IMG/VR virus record: IMGVR_UViG_3300031951_000862
Location: 1 to 29,977 of that record
DNA from: a virus
DNA length: 29,977 bases
Strand: one strand, 5' to 3'
Under the pieces are notes generated by a model, which was not told the origin of the DNA, searched no databases, and worked only from the letters and a program-made list of their open reading frames with translations. A program made the translations under genes and the position numbers. Positions 7,278 through 14,678 of the stretch are shown here, one piece after another; the first letter of the stretch is position 1, and each line of letters starts with the position of its first letter.

Positions 7278-7752
7278 CGTTTAAATAAGCGTATTCTCCG
7301 AAATATTTAACGGCCGCTTTGTTATACGCCAAAGCGGCATCTTCTTCTTTGTCGTATCCTCCTAAACTTATACATTTATAGTTTATTTTTATGTGCGCGT
7401 AGTAACGTCCGTCTCTTTTATCTCTAGTCACTCCTTTAAATTTTTTATCTTTTCTCGGTCTTTGATTTGCTGTTTGCTGCGAACGTGTTGCTTTTCTGAG
7501 TGTACCTGTGTTCTCATATTCATGATCTGCGTGATCAATTTCACTTTCTCCAGGATCTTCTCCTGTTTTTAATGCGTAATAAACTCTATGATTTAAATAT
7601 GCTGTATTTTTTAAAGAAAATTCGTAATAGGTTAAGTTCTTTCTTTCTGTTTTATTTCCGACAGGATCTCCGATTTTTACTCTGTTTGAAGGTCTTTTTC
7701 GCCACCGCAATTTACCTGGAAGTAATTCGTCTATCTCAACCCACTCCTCCAT
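7261..7752 (-). CDS. HNH homing-endonuclease-like protein with AP2 DNA-binding domain
   Basis: A 163-residue protein combining an HNH_3-type nuclease core with an AP2/ERF-like domain, an arrangement typical of free-standing homing endonucleases in phages. Counting from ATG 7752, the nuclease core has H55 in LNHRVYYAL, then IDH (D73-H74), LRKATRSQQTANQR and N96. The AP2 domain (about 105-158) has FKGVTRDKRDGRYYAHI and AALAYNKAAVKYFGEYAYLN. The frame stays open to an ATG at 7836, but that would overlap the next plus-strand gene; the WVEI start is the usual N-terminus of this family. It is AT-rich compared with its neighbours and lies in opposite orientation between two plus-strand genes, both signs of insertion. 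Confidence 0.82.
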   Translation of the reverse strand: MEEWVEIDELLPGKLRWRKRPSNRVKIGDPVGNKTERKNLTYYEFSLKNTAYLNHRVYYALKTGEDPGESEIDHADHEYENTGTLRKATRSQQTANQRPRKDKKFKGVTRDKRDGRYYAHIKINYKCISLGGYDKEEDAALAYNKAAVKYFGEYAYLNVIQRK

Positions 7753-7815
7753 TAGTTTGATATCGATAACTTTGTGTTTCACGTAGACTGAGACAGTAGA
7801 CCGGCAGTTTAGCAA

Positions 7816-8436
7816 GTGGCGCAGTTTACCCAACAAGAGCTAGAACAGCTGCAGAGTTATCTTTCGCAGCAGGGCGTCGTCTTTCAGCCGGACACAACAG
7901 ACGCGACTAAAAGAGAAGTAGTATACGCTGCAGTAAACCAGCTAACTAGAAATCCTGCCGCTGTATTTGGTTACAGGTTAGATGATTTTAACTTCAGTAG
8001 AGTATGCTATCACTTGGGTTACGCGATAGCTACTGTACCTGCTGGTGATTACGCCAGGTTATTAGAGGCTTGTAATAGTATATCTAGTGAATTTTACTAC
8101 GATAAAATTATCCAGCAGATTGAGCGCTGTGAGGAAGCTGAGCGTTTAACAGAACTTGCAGCTGGTCGCGCCACGAACCGCCAAGAAACAATCCTTGGTG
8201 ATGTTAACCGTTCAATCAACATTCAAGATAAAACTGAAGTAGCCAAAGTTTGGCGACAGAACTACCTGTACGAGACGGGTCGTTTGGCAGAAATGCTTTA
8301 CGTCGCCAACTACAAAGACCCTGTGGCATCTCGTTACAGATTTGAACGTAGTGGCGCAGAATTTATCCAGGCTATTCCTGGCCCACCTGATGTATCTCGT
8401 GCTGATCGTCTGTATTTCTACGCAGATTGGCGCTAA
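7816..8436 (+). CDS. Probable head-tail connector or virion protein, GTG start
   Basis: A 206-residue, mostly helical protein (QQELEQLQSYLSQQG at the start, DYARLLEACNSISSEFYYDKIIQQIERCEEAERL in the middle, KVWRQNYLYETGRLAEMLYVANY later). No transmembrane segment. The GTG at 7816 follows TAGACT (7784-7789) by 32 nt. Its position after the capsid genes and its helical composition fit a connector or adaptor, but I recognise no family and the role is inference from position only. Confidence 0.62.
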   Translation: MAQFTQQELEQLQSYLSQQGVVFQPDTTDATKREVVYAAVNQLTRNPAAVFGYRLDDFNFSRVCYHLGYAIATVPAGDYARLLEACNSISSEFYYDKIIQQIERCEEAERLTELAAGRATNRQETILGDVNRSINIQDKTEVAKVWRQNYLYETGRLAEMLYVANYKDPVASRYRFERSGAEFIQAIPGPPDVSRADRLYFYADWR

Positions 8437-8442
8437 TATAAA
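8437..8442 (+). promoter_or_regulatory. -10-like hexamer TATAAA, 25 nt before ATG 8462
   Basis: TATAAA begins directly after the TAA stop of the preceding gene. The spacing to the next start matches the window-wide pattern. It also resembles a T4-type late promoter core, but only partly. Confidence 0.45.
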
Positions 8443-8461
8443 CTCAGGCTAGGTCTTTAGG

Positions 8462-10291
8462 ATGTCGTACAGCGCATACGAAAAAACCATCCGAGCGCTT
8501 GTTGAAGGCGGGCTCCGGATGATCAATAACATGATTCCGGATGCGCCGAGCCCTCGGCAAATTCGGCAAACGATACAACCTAGCTCTTCCGCTACTCCTT
8601 CCGTTACTCCTTCCGCACCTACTGGTCCTGCTGTTCAACCGCGTCTACACGTTCCCCCTGATCAATCCAACGGGAGATTTCAGCGGCAACTTCCCGGCCC
8701 CCGCGAAGTTCCTGCAGAACAAATTCCTCGTCGCGCTGGATATCCCCAAGCCGATGTTCCTCGCGAAACTCTTCCGGCTCGTACTCCTGGTGTTGCTCCT
8801 GGGCAACGTTCTTTACCTGTAGGTCAAGATATCCCCGCGAGCACTACTGTCCGTCCCTATCCGATTTTAAGTTCCCCGCAAGCTCCTGAACCTGCCTTTG
8901 CTTACGGTAAAGAACTGATGCGTCGAGACCCTGAAGGGTATAACCGTATTCGTTCCATCGTCGAGACCACGGCTGCGGAGCGTGGCGTCAACGCTGACGA
9001 CGTCATGGAAGCACTGTTGAGCACCGAGGGATTTGACTCTCCTCTGATCCGGCAGCTGGAAACAACTCCCACTCAATACATGAATCGGGGCGGTGATCTT
9101 ACGCGTTCGGTTGGAGGCGGTATGGCTCCTCCTGCAGGCGGCGCCGGTTTATCTACTGGAGGTCAGGGCGGCGCTCTCGCACGCACGACAAGTTCTGCAG
9201 TTGAACCGGGTATTCAACCCGTAAATGTTTATGAAATTCTCGGACGTGGAGTAGCCCTGCCCGAGGGATCCCCTATTGCGACCCGAGCTAATGCTATGGG
9301 CGGAATCAATACCGTTGATCTAGGTCAGATTTTCTCGTCTCCTGCTGCCGCTGGGGCCGCCGCAGCTGGCGGGACTTCTGCTTCCTTGCGGATGCCTGTT
9401 GCACCTTTCGTCGGTGGCGGGATTTTAGGCGGTCTTGGTCTTGCTGCTTATATGTCCAATCGTCAAGAACAACCCGAACAGCCTATTGCTCACGAACCCC
9501 TCGGAATTGCACTCCGGAGATCCGGCGTGGACATGTCTGGACTGCAACCTCGGTACCCTTCGCCCGGTGAGACGCAGCTGGGTGCGCCCACGGCGACTCC
9601 TGAAGCGGGTGCCAATACTCCCTCTGTTACTGGTGCTCCTTTAACAGCTGCCCCTCAACCTATTGCTGGTAGCACAAACGCAATTCCGGGTACCGTCAAC
9701 CCCAGTTCACTTAGCGCTCCTGCTGCGCCTTTTGCTCCTGGTCCGTCGGCTCCGATTGGCGGGCAAGCCCCGGCAGCTCCCGTCGGTAGCTCCATGGGGG
9801 CCGGGTCGGTACCGCAACTTATGGATTCGCGAGAATCCGAGTATCGTCAAGCAATCCAAAACGCAGCCCAGGGCCTCCGTCAAGATGCTTCTCAGTACCA
9901 GAACATTGGTGATTTTTACCGTGTTCAAGCGGCTTACGCTGGTGCTCCTGGCCGGTCGGAACAAATTATCGGCGCACTTAAGGGAATGGGCGCACCTGCT
10001 TCCGTCGGCATTGAAACCGAGGCAGCTTTAGAAACTTGGGCAAAAGCTAACCCCGAGCTTGCCTACCGTCTGCAACTTCAAATGCAGCGTCGCGGTCCCA
10101 GTCAACAGATGCCCGTGGCACAAGGCGCTGTTCTGGGTACTTCCATGGGCACTAACACCCCCAATAACGCAGCCGGGCAAGCGCGTGCTGCAGCGATGAA
10201 TGCTGCTTTTAGTACTCAAGGAGCGGCGGATTTAAACGCCACGCTTGCTCCGCAGGCGTACCAGACCCTTGAAAACATACCCTTGTTCTGA
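8462..10291 (+). CDS. Large Ala/Pro/Gly-rich virion-type protein
   Basis: A 609-residue protein. Residues about 35-130 and 340-450 are Pro-rich low-complexity linkers. Residues about 140-195 (PEGYNRIRSIVETTAAERGVNADDVMEALLSTEG) and 460-560 (ESEYRQAIQNAAQGLRQDASQY, ETEAALETWAKANPELAYRLQLQMQRRG) look helical. A Gly-rich hydrophobic stretch at about 313-334 (FVGGGILGGLGLAAYM) could insert into a membrane. Several phage internal or ejected virion proteins combine such features, so an internal/ejection protein is possible. It is too short and too broken by linkers to look like a tape-measure protein. The next gene follows after 10 nt. Confidence 0.68.
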   Translation: MSYSAYEKTIRALVEGGLRMINNMIPDAPSPRQIRQTIQPSSSATPSVTPSAPTGPAVQPRLHVPPDQSNGRFQRQLPGPREVPAEQIPRRAGYPQADVPRETLPARTPGVAPGQRSLPVGQDIPASTTVRPYPILSSPQAPEPAFAYGKELMRRDPEGYNRIRSIVETTAAERGVNADDVMEALLSTEGFDSPLIRQLETTPTQYMNRGGDLTRSVGGGMAPPAGGAGLSTGGQGGALARTTSSAVEPGIQPVNVYEILGRGVALPEGSPIATRANAMGGINTVDLGQIFSSPAAAGAAAAGGTSASLRMPVAPFVGGGILGGLGLAAYMSNRQEQPEQPIAHEPLGIALRRSGVDMSGLQPRYPSPGETQLGAPTATPEAGANTPSVTGAPLTAAPQPIAGSTNAIPGTVNPSSLSAPAAPFAPGPSAPIGGQAPAAPVGSSMGAGSVPQLMDSRESEYRQAIQNAAQGLRQDASQYQNIGDFYRVQAAYAGAPGRSEQIIGALKGMGAPASVGIETEAALETWAKANPELAYRLQLQMQRRGPSQQMPVAQGAVLGTSMGTNTPNNAAGQARAAAMNAAFSTQGAADLNATLAPQAYQTLENIPLF

Positions 10292-10301
10292 GGATTGACC
10301 C

Positions 10302-10742
10302 ATGGCGGACTACTTTTCTAATTCTGTACCCCTACGCGGGTATGACTTAGGTACCTCGATTGCCGGCGGATTTGAGTCGCCGGCGTATAGCGTTAATGAC
10401 TTCTCTTCCGTAGCCGAGGGGTTGGCGCCTTCCACCAGTCCCAGCCCCGCTAAACCTGGCGGATTAGATAGCCCCTTTAATAACGCGTGGATCGGCGGCA
10501 GTATTTTGCTTGAAGGACTCGGAAACATGATCCGAGGGATCCGAGGCATGGAGCCAGCTCCTCAAGGCATGGCTACCCGCATGATCTCTGACTACATCGC
10601 TAAGCAGCAAGACGAAGATCGGTTTAATAAGATTCTTGAGCGTATTGGCGGGTCTAAAGAAGATTCGTCTGCATTATTGGCGTCGGCATTAGTCAAGCCC
10701 GCGCCCCTTAAAACCGACAACCCTTTACGGGGTTTAGGCTGA
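10302..10742 (+). CDS. Small virion-module protein, function unknown
   Basis: A 146-residue protein. Residues 1-60 are Gly/Ser/Pro-rich; residues about 65-95 (WIGGSILLEGLGNMIRGIRGM) form an amphipathic or mildly hydrophobic helix; residues about 100-140 are charged and helical (IAKQQDEDRFNKILERIGGSKEDSSALLASALV). Start ATG 10302 has GAGG upstream (10290-10293) overlapping the preceding stop, so it is probably translated with the 609-residue gene. No family recognised. Confidence 0.65.
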   Translation: MADYFSNSVPLRGYDLGTSIAGGFESPAYSVNDFSSVAEGLAPSTSPSPAKPGGLDSPFNNAWIGGSILLEGLGNMIRGIRGMEPAPQGMATRMISDYIAKQQDEDRFNKILERIGGSKEDSSALLASALVKPAPLKTDNPLRGLG

Positions 10743-10763
10743 TAACCCCATCTAGCGCACACA

Positions 10764-11333
10764 ATGGCCTCTACTAGCACCAACAAGCAACCTTGTCTTG
10801 TAGATCGTCCTTTTTTACGGGGCGCGCGTATTACCAACGCTACTACTACTTGTGACCCCACTAACCCCGCCCTGGGGGATTTGATCCAGTTAGTGCGCGT
10901 AGGCGATCTTCCGTCTGAAGACGGTGCTCTCGTTGAGGACATCACCATTGTCAGCAACGAAGATTACCCTGACAACAGTGGTATTCGTACGGCTGATATT
11001 GGTCTGTACGTCTACATGCCTAACCAGTCGGCTCCTTCCACGTCAGCTGCTCTGATGGTCGGACGCTTTGAAGTCGGACTGAGCGGTTCTACTTTTGGTT
11101 ACCCTCTCGGCGTCCAATTGCCCGCTGTAATGGCACCGGTTCCTCGCACCGGTGATACTAACCTGATCGCTCCTGTTCAAATCGGCAAGAACGAAGGTCT
11201 GTACCTCGAAAAGGGCTACATCCTGTGTGCCGGTTACATCGGCGTGGGTCCTGCCGGCGCTTCTGGCGTCCGCGCTTCTGGCGGCCTCAGTCCTTCGGGC
11301 ATCACTATCTTGGCTCAAGGCGGATTCTATTGA
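10764..11333 (+). CDS. Beta-rich structural protein, function unknown
   Basis: A 189-residue protein with the composition of a beta-sheet virion protein: many Gly, Thr, Val and Pro, few Lys, no membrane segment. Recognisable stretches are GLYVYMPNQSAPSTSAALMVGRFEVG and GYILCAGYIGVGPAGASGVRASGG. Codons are C-rich as in the capsid genes, suggesting abundant product, for example a head-decoration, head-completion or tail protein. A TAGGCT at 10735-10740 lies 29 nt upstream, a poor match to the local -10-like hexamer. The next gene starts 6 nt after its stop. Confidence 0.68.
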   Translation: MASTSTNKQPCLVDRPFLRGARITNATTTCDPTNPALGDLIQLVRVGDLPSEDGALVEDITIVSNEDYPDNSGIRTADIGLYVYMPNQSAPSTSAALMVGRFEVGLSGSTFGYPLGVQLPAVMAPVPRTGDTNLIAPVQIGKNEGLYLEKGYILCAGYIGVGPAGASGVRASGGLSPSGITILAQGGFY

Positions 11334-11339
11334 TCTTAT

Positions 11340-12872
11340 ATGTCACGTCGGAAAGGATCGGATAACTTCGGGTTTCGTCAGTTCAACGCGAACTCAGGTA
11401 TCCGATCTGTTCCCGATATTTCCGGCGCTGAAAAACCGTCCGAATTAAGTCGACCGCAACCTTTTCATCGGCGTTTTAGACCCGCTGTAGGCACAAAAGA
11501 TTTTAGCGTTTTAAGTGACTATAACTATGCTTCGCTTTGGAGTCGATGGCGCCGTGGATATGAGTTGTCAATGTATTCACAACAAGCTTACGATGGACTA
11601 TCTTATAGTTTTAAATATTATGTTTCAGGAGCTCCGGGACTTGGGATTTATTTGCCCGGCATAGCATTTATGTATCCGACTACCCGATCGGATATGAAGA
11701 TGTGGATGGTCGGTGTTCGTCCGCGAGATTCCTTTAACTTCCGAGATTTTGGATATTCGGTTCAGTCTGTAAGTAATTACGACGACGATACATACGCCGT
11801 GGTTTTGAGCGCTCGGTTCGGTGCTCCTATTTCATTTTTTACCGGCGAAGTTTTATCAAATAGATTTGATTCGTCAGGAACCGAAAAGAAATTTGGGTTC
11901 AACAACTACACAGTTACCGCCGTGGGCTTTAACGGAACTCCGTTGAACCCTTCGTATGCTCCTATCTTCAACACTTTGTTCTTATCAAAAGCACAAGATA
12001 AAAGTTGGAGCGTAGTTGACGCTAATACTCTCGCTGTTCCTGCCTCGGGTCCTCCTGGAGTAGGCGAGTTTTTGACAACAGAAATGCGGGCTCAATGTAC
12101 TTGCCCTGACTTTTTAGGTAGAGAAGGTTTTGATTTATATAGTCAGTCTCTCAAACGTCGGTACCCTTATACTGGTGTTTTTAACATGGTGCCTGGCGAA
12201 TACGACGCAGGCCCTGATCAAACTCCGCGTGTTTCTAATAGCATTGATAACCCAGGTTACGCTCGGGATTTTGGTTTTATTTATCTAAACGAGATTTATA
12301 ATATACCTAATTATACGCAACAAGTTTACTCAGATCCTAATTTATTTTATTATCAGCCTCGTTGGTGTAAACACATATACGCTGCTATGTGGGATTTAGA
12401 AAAAAGGTTCAATCAAGACGCCATGGTGTCACCTTGGCTGCCCCAGCCGAACGATGAACCTATGAACGAGTGGTATAGAGAAAAGTTCGAGATTGATCTG
12501 AAAAAACAAGTCTCTTTTTATAAGCGAGAGCGAGATCTCGTCTGGTGGCAAAGATACTCACCTGCTCAAAGTGATATGCCGGCGCACATGATGTACCCAG
12601 ACATGTACAACATGATGTCCAAGACATTAAATGCAGGTACCTTGGATAGTTTCGCGACGTTGCAAGCAAGAAACTTCGAGATGTCGACCGTGGCGGAGTT
12701 TGACCCATTTGCTCCTGTTGACTACGGTAACTTAAATTCTTACGATGGCGGTACGTACGCTAACGGCGATCCCGTAGTTACCCCGACTAATACCTTGAAT
12801 GGCGGAACTTACGCTAATGGCGACTTGGTTCCTGCACCCGCAACACCTATTAACGGAGGAGTTTACGACTAA
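11340..12872 (+). CDS. Virion-module protein with SWIM-like zinc-binding Cys/His pattern and C-terminal repeats
   Basis: A 510-residue protein rich in Tyr, Phe and Asn. It has C253-T-C255-P-D-F and, 87 residues later, C343-K-H345-I-Y-A. These two half-sites match the SWIM zinc finger (CxC...CxH, with CPDF and CKHI being the usual wording), but the normal spacer is far shorter, so the loop would carry a large insertion. Around it are aromatic, beta-rich segments (GFIYLNEIYNIPNYTQQVY). The last 40 residues contain three repeats of about 13-18 residues: DGGTYANGDPV, NGGTYANGDLV, NGGVYD. It sits among structural genes and its TAA overlaps the ATG of the next gene (TAATG). Role unknown; a metal-stabilised tail or fibre-base protein is one guess. 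Confidence 0.7.
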   Translation: MSRRKGSDNFGFRQFNANSGIRSVPDISGAEKPSELSRPQPFHRRFRPAVGTKDFSVLSDYNYASLWSRWRRGYELSMYSQQAYDGLSYSFKYYVSGAPGLGIYLPGIAFMYPTTRSDMKMWMVGVRPRDSFNFRDFGYSVQSVSNYDDDTYAVVLSARFGAPISFFTGEVLSNRFDSSGTEKKFGFNNYTVTAVGFNGTPLNPSYAPIFNTLFLSKAQDKSWSVVDANTLAVPASGPPGVGEFLTTEMRAQCTCPDFLGREGFDLYSQSLKRRYPYTGVFNMVPGEYDAGPDQTPRVSNSIDNPGYARDFGFIYLNEIYNIPNYTQQVYSDPNLFYYQPRWCKHIYAAMWDLEKRFNQDAMVSPWLPQPNDEPMNEWYREKFEIDLKKQVSFYKRERDLVWWQRYSPAQSDMPAHMMYPDMYNMMSKTLNAGTLDSFATLQARNFEMSTVAEFDPFAPVDYGNLNSYDGGTYANGDPVVTPTNTLNGGTYANGDLVPAPATPINGGVYD

Positions 12873-13432
12873 TGACATCTACACCTGTTAATCTTCTCAG
12901 CCTTCGGTCGAATATCAATTCCGATCGTCCCAAGCCAGCTACTTTACAACTCGGTCAGGTAGCTGTTAATTACGGCGCCGGAGAACCTGCTATTTATGTA
13001 GAGGACAGCGCTGGCGCAATTCGTAAGGTCGGTTCTAATCATTACGGTTCCACGGCGCCTAACTCGACGCCTGCCGGAGAAATTGGAAACTCTGTCGGTG
13101 AGACTTGGGTCGACAGTAGCGCAGTCACCTACTATTTAAAAGTCTGGACCGGATCGACGTGGCAAACTATCGGCGCCGCTTTCGCTGATATTGCTACGAC
13201 AGCCAATACCGCAAACACGGCTACTTTTGCCTCTTCTGCTGGTTCTGCTGTTATTGCGTCCGGAAGTCTTAGTTCGCAAACTTCGGTTATGTCATCTGGA
13301 ACGATTGTTTCGTCTGGTGTTTCTGTAACGACAGCACTACCGGTCAGTTCACCTGAAGGTACTGTTATGTATCAAGCTGCAGCAACTTCTGGTTTATATA
13401 TCCACGTCGGCGGTCAATGGGTTCAGGTTTAA
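12872..13432 (+). CDS. Tail-fibre-like protein with 'WY/VWTG-W' repeats
   Basis: A 186-residue Ser/Thr/Ala-rich protein. The opening (LLSLRSNINSDRPKPATLQLGQVAVNYGAGEPAIYVEDSAGAIRKVG) matches a phage structural opening of the 'rp..a.Lq.GElavN...p.ly...d.G.i..v' type. It is followed by GETWVDSSAVTYYLKVWTGSTWQTIG and, at the C-terminus, EGTVMYQAAATSGLYIHVGGQWVQV, two copies of a beta repeat also found in the 263-residue fibre protein at 20570. The middle is low-complexity Ala/Thr/Ser. It starts in a TAATG overlap with the upstream gene, so it is translationally coupled. Its TAA shares TTAA with the stop of the converging Dps gene. Confidence 0.75.
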   Translation: MTSTPVNLLSLRSNINSDRPKPATLQLGQVAVNYGAGEPAIYVEDSAGAIRKVGSNHYGSTAPNSTPAGEIGNSVGETWVDSSAVTYYLKVWTGSTWQTIGAAFADIATTANTANTATFASSAGSAVIASGSLSSQTSVMSSGTIVSSGVSVTTALPVSSPEGTVMYQAAATSGLYIHVGGQWVQV

Positions 13433-13968
13433 CCCCGCAGTGTGCTTTTGAGGAACCACGCTGCTTTAAAAGATTCGTCGACTAGCTGAGCTGCATAGTT
13501 TTCCACATCTGGAGCTTTGATCATACGAGCCAGTTCGCCAAGATCTTTGGCTTGCATACCAAAGTCTTCCAAGTTTTTAAGGTAGGTAATTAACATATCG
13601 CGAGTTTCATAAGATTTGCAGTTCTTAAAACCTTTATAGGAATTAAGCAACCCTTTCTGACACATGGGCATCAAGGTGTCCATGGTGCGGACAAACTCGG
13701 CTAGTTTGTCGAACTGTCCAACGTGCAGTTCGTACTGGCCTTTTAAAAATTCATGAATAGGTAGGAACAGAGGTCCTTCGACGTTTAGATGAACTAAGTG
13801 AGATTGCGCGTACAGTTGATGCGCGTAAGACGACAGAGCCACCAGATTCAAGAGAAGGTCCTGAAGCTGGGGCTCTGGTTCCACCGAGATAACTCGCTCT
13901 TCTATTTGCGTGGGCATCAAAGCTGACGCAGGAGTCGAAGCGAAAGTCTCGGTGTACGTCATGTTCAA
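13429..13968 (-). CDS. dps: Dps-family ferritin-like protein (phage-encoded)
   Basis: Dps proteins form 12-subunit shells that oxidise and store iron using peroxide and often protect DNA. This 179-residue protein has the family size and the complete ferroxidase signature: H60 in HLNVEG, H72 in IHEF, then D87 and E91 in FDKLAEFV. The spacings (12, 15 and 4 residues) are identical to those of E. coli H51, H63, D78 and E82. The position of E. coli D67 is Lys here. The flanking helices are also present (LLLNLVALSSYAHQLYAQSH before, ETRDMLITYLKNLEDFGMQAKDLGELARM after), so it is full length. The N-terminal tail of about 35 residues is acidic rather than Lys-rich, so direct DNA binding is uncertain. 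It overlaps the upstream HTH gene by ATGA (13965-13968), implying coupling. The start could also be M3. Confidence 0.88.
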   Translation of the reverse strand: MNMTYTETFASTPASALMPTQIEERVISVEPEPQLQDLLLNLVALSSYAHQLYAQSHLVHLNVEGPLFLPIHEFLKGQYELHVGQFDKLAEFVRTMDTLMPMCQKGLLNSYKGFKNCKSYETRDMLITYLKNLEDFGMQAKDLGELARMIKAPDVENYAAQLVDESFKAAWFLKSTLRG

Positions 13969-14234
13969 AAAGCCGCTGCTACTGCGGTTTCCGTTGCGTC
14001 GTCTTCCACTTTAGCCGACGAATCAGCACCGTTCAGATAGCTCTGGAGAGCATCTTTGTTGATGCGATAAAGAGACTTAGCGCCGGAAGGCTGCAGGTTT
14101 ACATAAATGTCCTTGGGCCAGCCGCCGGGGTTATTGGATTCGGTCAGTGCGATGCGCTTGCGCACGAAGCCGCTGGAACAGTTGAGGAACTCTGCAGTCT
14201 CAGCAATCGTCAGGAGAGTCTTACCTTCAAACAT
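13965..14234 (-). CDS. Excisionase/MerR-type HTH protein upstream of dps
   Basis: An 89-residue protein. Residues 5-60 read LLTIAETAEFLNCSSGFVRKRIAL, then a wing with SGAKSLYRINKDALQSYLNG. This is the HTH_17/excisionase pattern (helix-turn-helix, 'R..'-type recognition helix, then 'yri...dl..yl'). Such small proteins act as transcription factors or as recombination directionality factors. The last 20 residues are acidic and Ala-rich. Its stop overlaps the dps start by four bases, so the two form an operon. It may regulate this island; no integrase is visible in the window. Confidence 0.78.
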   Translation of the reverse strand: MFEGKTLLTIAETAEFLNCSSGFVRKRIALTESNNPGGWPKDIYVNLQPSGAKSLYRINKDALQSYLNGADSSAKVEDDATETAVAAAF

Positions 14235-14319
14235 CTGCCGTGTGAATGAGGATGGCTCAGTAATGATAACGAGGTTCTTGCGCTTTGTAAAGGTCGGGAG
14301 CCGGCCTTAACCCTGATTT

Positions 14320-14325
14320 TATAAT
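14320..14325 (+). promoter_or_regulatory. Consensus -10 TATAAT before the NblA-like gene
   Basis: A perfect TATAAT in the 129-nt divergent gap. It is 29 nt before TTG 14349 and 44 nt before ATG 14364. No good -35 is visible at the usual distance. It is the likely promoter of the NblA-like gene. Confidence 0.6.
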
Positions 14326-14363
14326 GATTACAGAAAGCACTTAATCTCTTGAGACGTACGCTA

Positions 14364-14660
14364 ATGATTCGGTGTAGGATAGGCAGAGAGTGGGTTCCGC
14401 CCGTGGCTACCGCAAACTTCGATGGAGGAATGCAAAATCTTCATTGCGGACTGACGCTGGAAGATGAATTTGTGCTAACCAGGATCCGAGCCAAAGCTAA
14501 ATCTTTAAATAATCGAAGTGATCGAGATCAGTTTTTTTGGGTCATGATTTTAAAGTTAGTATGTAAGGAAAGAGCGTATAAAACAGTTATGAATCAAATA
14601 GGAGTCACTGTAGAAACTAATGTACAGATGTTCGATGATTCTGAAGATTCGGTAGAATGA
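14364..14660 (+). CDS. nblA: NblA-like phycobilisome degradation adaptor
   Basis: NblA is a small helical protein that binds phycobiliproteins and the Clp protease, triggering antenna breakdown; phage copies are known in some freshwater and marine cyanophages. Counting from ATG 14364 (98 residues), residues 30-80 match the NblA plan: LTLEDEFVL (30-38), corresponding to 'LSLEQEFNL', then AKSLN (45-49) for 'v..mS', QFFWVMIL (56-63) for 'dFLvELY', and KERAYKTVMNQ (68-78) for 'mREatYqeLLKH'. E69 and Y72 fall at the conserved positions. It has a 29-residue N-terminal extension and a short acidic tail, unusual for a family of about 60 residues. Other possible starts are TTG 14349, which suits the promoter spacing, and ATG 14430. 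Confidence 0.68.
   Translation: MIRCRIGREWVPPVATANFDGGMQNLHCGLTLEDEFVLTRIRAKAKSLNNRSDRDQFFWVMILKLVCKERAYKTVMNQIGVTVETNVQMFDDSEDSVE
14653..14658 (+). promoter_or_regulatory. -10-like hexamer TAGAAT, 26 nt before ATG 14679
   Basis: TAGAAT overlaps the end of the NblA-like gene, whose TGA is 14658-14660. It precedes the hydrolase gene at the common spacing. Confidence 0.45.
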
Positions 14661-14678
14661 TGAATAAATAGCAGACAG

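Noticed and set aside
8437-8444. T4-type late promoter (TATAAATA)
   Set aside because: The site reads TATAAACT, and the other promoter-like hexamers are closer to TATACT/TAGAAT; no full TATAAATA precedes the structural genes.
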